A DNA stretch of 64,000 nt from Cryptomeria japonica (taxonomy: Eukaryota; Streptophyta; Pinopsida; Cupressales; Cupressaceae). Below are positions 23,913-32,327 of the stretch, piece by piece. Made by a program: the position numbers and the translations under genes. The notes beneath the pieces are model-generated. The model made no database searches. It worked only from the letters and a program-made list of their open reading frames with translations, and was not told the origin of the DNA. Position 1 is the first letter of the stretch, and every line of letters begins with the position of its first letter. The DNA lies in contig NW_026729274.1 in assembly GCF_030272615.1 (NCBI RefSeq), forward strand, positions 1-64,000, written 5' to 3'.

Positions 23913-25398
23913 CCAGTTTTGGAGCATCAAAATCAATGTTTGAAGGCACAACAAGGTTTCTAGACAAAAGTCCTGATTCTCGAGCTGATAGCATCAAAAA
24001 ATGATTTTGACAAACATGGTTTTCTTAGAACCTCATTTCGGAGGTTATGCCTCAAAAGCCTCATTTTTGGAGCATAAAAATTAATGCTTAGAGACACAAC
24101 AAGGTTTCAAGACACAAGTCCCAATTCCAGAGTCGGTACCATCAAAATACAATTTTGATGTACATCGTGCTCTTAGAACCTAATTTCGAAGCTTCTGCCT
24201 TGAAAGCCTTGATTTTGGAACATCAAAGTCAGTGTTTGGAGGCACAATAAGGTTTCAAGAAGCAAGTCCGTATTCTAGAGCCAGTAGCGTCAAAATTTGA
24301 TTTAGACGCACATCGTGCTCTTAGAACCTTGTGTTTGGAGCTTATGCCTCAAAACAAGTCCCACTTCTAGAGTCGGTAGCGCCAATTCTAGAGTCGGTAG
24401 CGTAAAAACGCAATTTTGAAGTACATCGTGCTCTTAGAACTTCATTTTGGAGGTTGTGCCTTGAAAGTCCTGGTTTTGGAACAAAAAAATCAGTGTTTAG
24501 GGGCACACAAAAAGGTTTCAAGAAGCAAGTCCCTATTCCGGAGCCTCTAGCATCAAAATTCCATTTTGACGCATATTATTCTCTTAGAAGCTCATTTCAA
24601 AGCTTGTGCGTCGAAAGCCCTGGTTTTGGAGCATCAAAATCATTGTTTTGAGGCACAACAAGGTTTCAAGATGCAAGCCTTGATTCCAGAGCCTGTAGAG
24701 TCAAAACGTGATTTACATGCACATCGTGCTCTTAGAACCTTGTTTTAGAGTGTGTGTCTCGAAAGCTCTAGTTTCAAAACATCAAAATCAATGTTTAAAG
24801 GCACAACAAGGCTTCAAGTCACAAGTCCCGATTCTCAAGCTGATAGCATCAAAACACGATTTTGACAAATATGGTGTTCTTAGAACCTCATTTCAGAGAT
24901 TGTGCCTCAAAAGCCTCCTTTTTGGAGCATAAAAATCAGTGTTTGGAGGCACGACAAGGTTTCAAGACACAAGTCCCAATTCCAGAGTCAGTAGCGCCAA
25001 AACACAATTTTGATGTACATCGTGCTCTTAGAACCTCATTTCAGAGCTTGTGCCTTGAAACCATTGATTATAGAACATAAAAATCAGTGTTTGGAGGCAC
25101 AACAAGGTATCAAGAAGCAAGTCCCTATTCCAGATCCTGTAGTGTTAAAATTCTATTTTGACGCGCATCAATCTCTTAGAAGCTCATTTCGGAGCTTGTG
25201 CCTCGAAAGACCCACTTTTGGAGCGTCAAAATCAATGTTTCGAGGCACAAAAAGGTTTCAAGATGCAAGTCCCGATTCTAGAGTCAATAGTGTCAAAATT
25301 TAATTTTGGTGCACATCGTGCTCTAAGAACCTCATTTCGAAGCTTGTTCCTCAAAAGCCCCAATTTTGGAGCATCAAAATCAGTGTTTTGAGGCACAA
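23913..25398 (+). repeat. Satellite from the end of copy b to the long insertion
   Basis: Regular A, B, C, D, E, G monomers plus one short local duplication (CTAGAGTCGGTAGCG repeated at about 24367 and 24389). The last monomer is a D cut within its tail by the insertion. Confidence 0.88.
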
Positions 25399-25403
25399 CA
25401 AGG
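25399..25403 (+). repeat. Target-site duplication CAAGG, left
   Basis: CAAGG precedes the element start TGTTG and recurs at 27966-27970. Joining the flanks with one copy rebuilds an ordinary D to E monomer. Confidence 0.9.
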
Positions 25404-26465
25404 TGTTGTTCACCAAAAGTGATAACCCAAGACACCTGTAAATCTATCTATGAGATAGCCAATCTCAATCAATGAAACACTTCAGGGTTGGGACAACATA
25501 ACATACGATCCTAATGATCCTCCTGCACTTCAGGTTCTGCTAGACCTAGGGGGGGACACCCTTTTGATGCATTGAATACAACAATCACAAACACAAGACT
25601 GCATCAACAATGAGCAGACAAACCTTTCCACAAGCTCACCAAATTAGGTAACATGTACAGATGGGCTGGATCTTATACAAATAATAGGTGAAATAGAGCT
25701 TTGGAAGGACAGAACATTAACCCCTAAACATAAAGGGAAATAGATTTATCTTTTAAAATGTATATCTGAGACCATTCCCAAATCTGTCAAAGACTAGTGC
25801 CTTGTTCATTGGGCAGGAGAGTCACTCACAGAACTACAAATATGAATCATAGATGCAAGTTTGTTTTCCTTAAACAAGATATTCATGCATCAATACCTTA
25901 TATTAATGCACTATTTGATTCATTCACAAATTCATCAGATCTGGATACATATTTCATTATTTATGACTGACTATAGAATTTAAACTCTTCATTGAAGAAT
26001 GCCTACAGACAATCATACAATCTCCTTGAGATGACAAATTTCACCCTCCTTGAGGATTGAATTCATAATAATGAAAAAAAACATATCACAAAGACAATCT
26101 TGTGAGAAATTACTCATGCCTGACACCAGTAAGACCTGCAATTAAAACCATATTTACAACACTGCACTGCAATCTCTATACCCTGAAACCAAACAGAAGC
26201 ATTTACAAACTTGGGTCAAAATCTTCAGAAAATGGAAGCCATCAAATCTGGAGTATTTTCCAAATTTTTGGAACCTTTACAACTGAGAAGAATTCGGAAT
26301 AAAAAGAGGAGGGAAGAAAATCAAATCTGCAACTGAATTGCCAAGTGTCTCCTCTCTAACTGAATTTTGTTCCCATGGAAGCTGCCTCCAAAATATCCCA
26401 CATTTGTCAAAATTAACCTCATAATCAAATTCCTCACTCCGAGAGCTTTCCGGCGATATATAATA

Positions 26466-26715
26466 CTTTATATTTTGGCCAAAATTTAGACCTTGGGCGA
26501 ATTAATTCCCATTTGTGCTCAGTCATTTAAATATTTCGAATTTTAATATAGTCAGAACTATATCATTTATTCATTTTAATTTTGATTTTTTGCCTCCATT
26601 TGGTCCTGACGCTTTTGCCACGTGGCGGCCTCCGATTGGTCAATGGGGTTGATTGGACGCCACCTGGGATGACACCTCATCACTGCCACGTCATCTGCTT
26701 TGTCACTACCACGTG
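26466..26715 (-). promoter_or_regulatory. Candidate LTR promoter: ACGT motifs, CCAAT boxes, TATA
   Basis: Reading the minus strand from high to low coordinates: CACGTG at 26710-26715, TGACGTG at 26687-26693, CCAAT at 26652-26656 and 26635-26639, CACGTG at 26619-26624, then TATATTAAAA at 26541-26550 and TATAAAG at 26466-26472. G-boxes and TGACG/ACGTCA elements are bound by plant bZIP factors, and this order is that of a pol II promoter. The transcription start is not determinable; either TATA candidate could be used. Confidence 0.55.
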
Positions 26716-26754
26716 TACACCACCTTAGCGCCACATCATCGCCACTGGACCGCG

Positions 26755-27120
26755 AAGACGTAATTTTCAATGTGGTCAAAACACCTTTCTGGAGCTCGCC
26801 GTCTGATAGGCGTGTACTCTGATATACAAGGATGACTTCTACCAAACGGTTTCTCAAGACGAGTCCCGAGCGAAGAGATATTAATTTCCAAACGGACAAC
26901 AAGCAAACCTCTGGAAATGATCGGTATCGTTTTCGGATCATTAAACTGAGTTTCGCAACTTTCAGGCAATTACGCCGCAATTTTTGCATTTAATCGCAAA
27001 GACGTAATTTTCAATGTGGTCAAAACACCTTTCTGGAGCTCGCCGTCTGACATACAAGGATGACTTCTACCAAACAATTTCTCAAGACGAGTCCCGAGCG
27101 AAGAGATATTAATTTCCAAA
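26755..27120. repeat. Internal direct duplication in the long LTR
   Basis: The segment 26755-26892 recurs at 26999-27120, starting AAGACGTAATTTTC in both and ending AATTTCCAAA. The second copy lacks 16 bp that lie near 26807-26822 in the first. A unique 106-bp piece separates them. On the minus strand this lies just upstream of the candidate promoter, where repeats in a U3 enhancer region are common. Confidence 0.88.
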
Positions 27121-27376
27121 AATGCCCAACTTGCTTTGTCGACACTACGGACCTGATGAAGTCAATGTTCTGGCAACACATGATGCCTTTCTTAAAAATA
27201 CCAAACGACCTCCGTGGGTCCTCAAATTTGAAACACAGGTACCTTAGGTACATATTAAATCTTTGAATTCTCAATTCGACCACCAGACTGACAGGATGCA
27301 AACGGCGCGCTCACCAAAACGGCTACATTAACTGATATAACACTGGAGTGCGGACAACTGAATTTGATGGCAAAAT

Positions 27377-27602
27377 GAGCTCTTTTGAAAATCGATCAAA
27401 CGGATTGGTAGAGCCTTGAAATTTGAAACGTAGCTCACCATTTATACCAACATTAGCCTGGAACAAACATTCTGACATGACGCTCACCAGGACATTTTTA
27501 CACTTGTGCAAACATCACAAACTACAAACGGATTGAGCTTTGAAAACTGAGCAAACGGATTCATAAGGACTTGAAATTTTGCATGTTGACTCACATTTAT
27601 GC
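27377..27602. repeat. Diverged internal repeat of about 155 bp period in the long LTR
   Basis: A module with CAAACGGATT, then TTGAAATTT and a CTCAC(C)ATTTAT block occurs at about 27377-27447 and again at about 27535-27602. Similarity is clear but imperfect, so it is older than the duplication at 26755-27120. It suggests that the distal U3 is built from repeated modules. Confidence 0.6.
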
Positions 27603-27965
27603 ATAAAATTCAATCCATTTTGAAATTCTTCATGATAATAAAGATGGCAAAAGATATAAACACCCAAAGTAGGCTACTTAATAAAATTTGCACTTGTGCC
27701 TAAAATGCACTTCCAGCTCACCCCTCAAACTGGGTACCTCATAAACTTATCCAAATTGACTTTTGAAAGTTGCACATCACTGAATAGGCCAAATGAAAGG
27801 TGTGGGACATGAATCCTGAGCCTTACCCTATGAAAATCAACTGGCTCCATTTTACCCCCTTGCTAAGTAGGCCATTCAAACTGACTTATTTTAATCATTT
27901 GGAAATGCCGGGCAAATTTTTGAAATGGGCCTATAAACTTGACTCAATTTTAAGTAGTCCCAACA

Positions 27966-27970
27966 CAAGG
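27966..27970 (+). repeat. Target-site duplication CAAGG, right
   Basis: Second copy of the target, continuing at once into the satellite word TTTCAAGATGC of a D tail. Confidence 0.9.
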
Positions 27971-30509
27971 TTTCAAGATGCAAGCTTTGATTCTAGAGCC
28001 AGTAGCATCAAAATTCAATTTTGATGCACAACAAGGTTTCAAGATGCAAGTCTTGATTCTAGAGCTGGTAGCATCAAAATTTGATTTTGACGCACATCGT
28101 GCTCTTAGAACCTCATTTCGAAGCGTGTGGCTCGAGAGCTCCAGTTTCAAAACATCAAAATCAATGTTTAAAGGCACAACAAGGTTTCAAGACACAAGTC
28201 CCGATAGTCAAGCTGATAGCATCAAAACACAATTTTGAGAAATATGGTGTTCTTAGAACCTCATTTCGGAGGTTGTGCCTCAAGAAGCAAGTCCCTATGC
28301 CGGAGCCTGTAGCGTCAAAATCAATGTTTGGACGCACAACAAGGTTTCAAGATGCAAATCCCGATACTAGAGTCAATAGCGTCAAAATCTAATTTTGGCA
28401 TACATCGTGCCCTTAGAAACTCATTTCGAAGCTTGTGCGTCGAAAGCCCCAGTTTTGGAGCATCAAAATCAGTGTTTTGAGGCACAACAAGGTTTCAAGA
28501 TCTAAGCCCTAATTCTAGAGCCAGTAGCATCAAAATTAAATTTTGATGCACATCATGCTCTTTGAACCCTATCTTATAAATTGTGCCTCAAAAGCCCTAG
28601 GTTTTGTCCATCAAAATCGATGTTTAGAGGCATAACAAGATTTGAAGATGCAAGTCCTGATTTTATAGCCGGTAGCGTCAAGATTTCATTTTGAATCACA
28701 TCGTGCTCTTAGAACCTTGTTTTGCTTATGCCTCAAAATCTTCAGTTACGAAGCATCAAAATTGGTGTTTGGAGGGACAACAAGATTTCAAGATGCAAGT
28801 CCCTATTCTGGAGCCTTTATTGTCAAAACGTGATTTTGATGCACATCATGCTCTTCGAACCTCATTTCGGAGCGTGTGGCTCCAAAGCTCCATTTTCAAA
28901 ACATCAAAATCAGTGTTTAAAGGCACAATAAGGTTTCAAGACACAAGTCCCTATTCTCAAGCTGATAGCCTCAAAACACGATTTTGACAAACATGGTGTT
29001 TTTAGAACCTCATTTCGGAGGTTGTGCCTCAAAAGCCTCATTTTTGGAGAATAAAAATTAGTGTTTGGAGGCACGACAAGGTTTCATGACACAAGTCCCA
29101 ATTCCAGAGTCGGTAGCGTGAAAATGCAATTTTGATGTACATCATGCTCTTAGAACCTCATTTTGGAGCTTGTGCCTTGAAAGCCCTGATTTTGGACCAT
29201 AAAAATTAGTGTTTGGAGGCACAACAAAGTTTCAAGAAGCAAGTCCCTATTCCGGAGCTTGTAGCGTCAAAATTTCATTTTTACGCACATCATTCTCTTA
29301 GAAGCTCATTTGGGAACTTGTGTCTCGAGAGACCCAGTTTTGGAGCGTCAAAATCAATGTATCGAGGCACAACAAGCATTCAAGATGCAAGCCTCGATTC
29401 TAGAGCCAGTAGCATCAAAATTCAATTTTGATCCACATTGTGCTCTTAGAACCCTGTTTTACACATTGTCCCTCAAAAGCCCCAGTTTTGGAGCATCAAA
29501 ATAGATGTTTGGAGGTACAACAAGGTTTCAAAATCTTCGGTTTTGAAACATAAAAATTGGTGTTTGGAGGCAGAACAAGCTTTAAAGACCCAAGTCCCTA
29601 TTTCGAAGCCTATAGTTTCAAAATTTTAATTTTGATGCACATCATGCTCTTAGAACCTCGTTTCGGAGCGTGTGGCTCGAAAGCTCCAATTTCAAAACAT
29701 CAAAATCAATGTTTAAAGGCACAACAAGGTTTCAAGACACAAGTCCCGATTCTCAAGCTGATAGTATCAAAACACAATTTTGACAAGCATGGTGTTCTTA
29801 GAACTTGATTTCGGAGGTTGTGCCTCAAAATCCTCAATTTTTGAGCATAAAAATTAGTGTTTGGAGGCACAACAAGATTTCAAAGCACAACTCCCAATTC
29901 CAGAGTCGGTAACGTCAAAATGCAATTTTGATGTACATCGTGCTCTTAGAACCTCATTACGGAGATTGTCCCTTGAAAGCCTTGATTTTGGAACATCAAA
30001 ATTAGCGTCAAAATCAATGTTTCGAGGCACAACAAGCATTCAAGATGCAAGCCCTGATTCTAGAGTCAGTAGTTTCAAAATTCAATTTTTGATGCACATT
30101 TTGCTCTTAGAACCCTGTTTTAGAAATTGTGCCTCAAAAGCCCCAATTTTGGAGTATCAAAATCAGTGTTTGGAGGCGAAACAAGGTTTCAAGATGCAAG
30201 TCGTGTTTCTAGAGCCGGTAGCGTCAAATTTTGATTTTGATGCACATTGCGCTCTTAGAACCTTGTTTTGGAGCTTATGCCTCAAAATCTTCGGTTTCGA
30301 AGCATCAAAATTGGTGTTTGGAGGCACAACAAGGTTTCAAGACGCAAGTCCCTATTCTAGAGCCTGTAGTGTGAAAAGATGATTTTGATGCACATCGTGC
30401 TCTTAGAACCTCGTTTCAGAGCGTGTGGCTCGAAAGCTCTAGTTTCAAAATATCAAAATCAATGTTTGAAGGGACAACAAGGTTTCACAACACAAGTCCC
30501 AATTTTCAA

Positions 30510-30514
30510 GCTGA
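30510..30514 (+). repeat. Target-site duplication GCTGA, left, second solo LTR
   Basis: Same five bases at the same place in a G monomer as at 3102-3106; partner at 31303-31307. Confidence 0.9.
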
Positions 30515-31302
30515 TGTTAGCATTCCCAAAGATACGGAGAGGCGGGGGGTGAATCAGTATTTGACCGGTATAATAATTTTCTTAAGTTATAACATAAAAA
30601 GCAAATCAAAACTGTGTACCGGTAAACGAAAAATAATGCAGTAAAGAAGAATAATAACCACAGCATAAGAAACACACCATAACACAATATTTTAACGAGG
30701 AAACCCAGTGTGGGAAAAACCTCGGTGGGATTTGTGACCCACAATATTCACTTACTAGCCAATAAGAGAATATTACTACTTACAATAGGGGTCTGCACAT
30801 GCAGGAAGGCCAAGTGCCTAGAGCTCACTGCTCAATTACAAAGAAGTCACATTGACTTACAAAAATGGATTATACAAATCCAATGTCTTGTACTGCTTCA
30901 GATTAGCATCCACTATGCCAGATTCAGTGCCGGTTTAAGCTCTGCTACATACATAAACCGTTATCCAATAATTCACATATTAGGTCTGCAATTATCTTTC
31001 CATACTTCTTGTTCTAAAATGATCTACAATGATCTCATACATATATGAGTTATATTACAATCCACCAAGTTTGGTTACAAATGGATTTTACAAATAATTA
31101 CAAAATATATATACACAAAATTCCTCTCAACCATGGTGCCGATAATCTTCTTTTTTGGTGTCGATGATCTATATGCCGGTGTAGAGTCTGTCGGTGCCGG
31201 TGCCTGTGTCTACCTACCGCTATCACATGATTGTAAGGTTGCCATCAATGACAATACCTTCATTCACCTACACTTTCTCATTGGAGTGTGCATTTGCCAA
31301 CA
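30515..31302 (-). mobile_element. Solo LTR, Ty1/copia-like, copy 2
   Basis: This 788-bp island is the counterpart of 3107-3891, with perfect ends TGTTAG...CCAACA and GCTGA on both sides. By eye the two copies differ at some 40-50 positions, mostly C/T and G/A changes plus a few 1-2 bp indels. Because target, position in the monomer and flanking satellite are all the same, this is one insertion later copied with its surroundings, not two insertions. The LTR reads on the minus strand, as in copy 1, and has no internal retroelement domain. Confidence 0.87.
31106..31113 (-). promoter_or_regulatory. Probable TATA box of the solo LTR, copy 2
   Basis: TATATATA on the minus strand, about 190 bp from the LTR 5' end, conserved with 3695-3702. 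Confidence 0.45.
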
Positions 31303-31307
31303 GCTGA
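31303..31307 (+). repeat. Target-site duplication GCTGA, right, second solo LTR
   Basis: Follows the terminal CCAACA directly and runs into the A monomer whose core starts at 31310. Confidence 0.9.
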
Positions 31308-31309
31308 TA

Positions 31310-32327
31310 GCACCAAAACACTATTTTAAAAAACATGGTATTCTTAGAACCTCATTTCAGAGGTTGTGCCTCAAAAGCCGCATTTTTGGAGCATAAAAAA
31401 TAGTGTTTGGAGGCACAACAATGTTTCAAGACACAAGTCCCAATTCCACAGTGGCTAGCGCCAAAATGCAATTTTGATGTACATCGTGCTCTTGGAACCT
31501 CATTTCGGAGCTTGTCCCTTGAAAGCCGTGATTTTGCCACATGAAAATAAATGTTTTGAGGCAAAACAAGGTTTCAAGAAGCAAGTCCCTATTCCGGATC
31601 CTGTAGCGTCAAAATTCCATTTTGACGCACATCATTCTCTTAGAAGCTTATTTCGGAGCTTCTACCTCGAAAGACCCAGTTTTGGAGCATCAAAATCAAT
31701 GTTTGGAGGCACAACAACGTTTCAAGATGGAAGTCCTGATTCTAGAGTTAATAGCATCAAAATCTGTTTTTGGCACACATCGTGCTCTTACAAACTCATT
31801 TCGAAACTTGTGCCTCGAAAGCCCTGGATTTGGAGCATCAAAATCAGTGTTTTGAGGCTCAACAAAGTTTCAAGATGCAAGCCTCGATTCTAGAGCCAGA
31901 AGCATCAAAATTCAAGTTTGATGCATATTATGCTCTTAGAACCCTATTTTGGAAATTGTGCCTCAAAAGCCCCAGTTTTGGAGCATCAAAATCAATATTT
32001 GGAGGTATAACAAGGTTTCAATATGCAAGTCCTGATTCTGGAGCTGGTAGTGTCAAAATTTGATTTTGACGCACATCACGCTCTTAGAACCTTGTTTTGG
32101 AGCTTATGCCTCAAAATCTTCGATTTCGAAGCATCAAAATCGGTGCTTGGAGGCGCCACAAGCTTTCAAGACACAAGTCCCTATTCTGGAGCTTGTAGTG
32201 TCAAAACATCATTCTGATGCACATCGTGCTCTTAGAACCTCATTTCGGAGCGTGTGGCTTGAAAGCTCCAGTTTCAAAACATCAAAATCAATGTTTAAAG
32301 ACACAAGTCTCAATTCTCAAGTTGATA
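31310..32327 (+). repeat. Seven-monomer higher-order unit A-B-C-D-E-F-G
   Basis: The clearest complete short unit. Cores start at 31310 (A), 31458 (B), 31606 (C), 31754 (D), 31902 (E), 32050 (F) and 32198 (G); the next A is at 32328. Spacing is 148 bp each except G (130, an 18-bp loss at the GGCACAACAAGGTTTCAAG place). Type marks: A TTTTGACAAACATGGTG; B TTTTGATGTACATCGTG; C CATCATTCTCTTAGAAGC; D TCTGxTTTTGGC (x is T here); E TTTTGGAAATTGTGCC, more often TTTTAGAAATTGTGCC; F TTTTGGAGCTTATGCC; G GGAGCGTGTGGCT. Confidence 0.9.

Larger units (their letters stand above)
3892..25403 (+). repeat. 148-bp satellite array, block 2 (plus orientation)
   Basis: Uninterrupted satellite of 21.5 kb. The first part reads A(3899) B C short-D E, A(4603) B C D, A(5194) B C E F G, A(6083), A(6228) B, A(6504) B H I J D E F G, A(7825) B C F G, A(8565) B C D E G, A(9442). 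From about 9.1 kb it consists mainly of two long direct copies described separately. Units commonly lose monomers but keep the remaining order, and nearly every joint is in monomer register, as expected from unequal recombination between neighbouring units. The right end is cut by the long LTR-like insertion within the tail of a D monomer. I see no genes. Confidence 0.95.
25404..27965 (-). mobile_element. Long solo LTR or LTR-like insertion, 2562 bp
   Basis: A non-satellite island begins TGTTGTTCACC and ends GTCCCAACA, giving a 5-bp TGTTG/CAACA inverted end, with CAAGG duplicated on both sides. No direct repeat is visible between its two ends, so it is not a complete small element with two LTRs. 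The size and TG...CA ends fit a long solo LTR, as known for some plant Gypsy and copia lineages; the superfamily is not assigned. The minus strand is the likelier transcribed strand, because there ACGT-core motifs come first, then CCAAT boxes, then TATA candidates. The longest frame, 26576-26989 on the minus strand, shows no gag, protease, RT or integrase motif and I do not call it a gene. A large non-autonomous element is the main alternative. Confidence 0.7.
27966..30514 (+). repeat. 148-bp satellite array, block 3 (plus orientation)
   Basis: The block resumes in the D tail and reads E (shortened, fused to a second tail near 28025), then monomers close to G, A, a fused A/C joint near 28280, D, E, F, G, A, B, C, E, F-like, G, A, B, E, F and G, up to the second solo LTR. 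From about 29850 it is part of segmental copy X2. The fused A/C joint at 28275-28325 has lost most of B and of C. No gene is supported. Confidence 0.9.

Noticed and set aside
26576-26989. Minus-strand frame of 137 codons inside the long LTR as a coding region
   Set aside because: It overlaps the duplicated module and the G-box/CCAAT cluster, shows no retroelement motif, and would put coding sequence in a U3 promoter region.
25404-27965. Complete short retrotransposon with two LTRs
   Set aside because: The two ends show no direct repeat of each other; only the 5-bp inverted ends and the target duplications match.
25404-27965. Helitron or TIR DNA transposon
   Set aside because: The 5-bp target duplication rules against a Helitron, and no inverted repeat longer than the 5-bp TGTTG/CAACA is seen at the ends.
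29861-30382. Open frame of 173 codons as a gene
   Set aside because: It lies wholly in satellite monomers and changes frame relation to each monomer. No domain, splice or codon signal sets it apart from other frames in the array.
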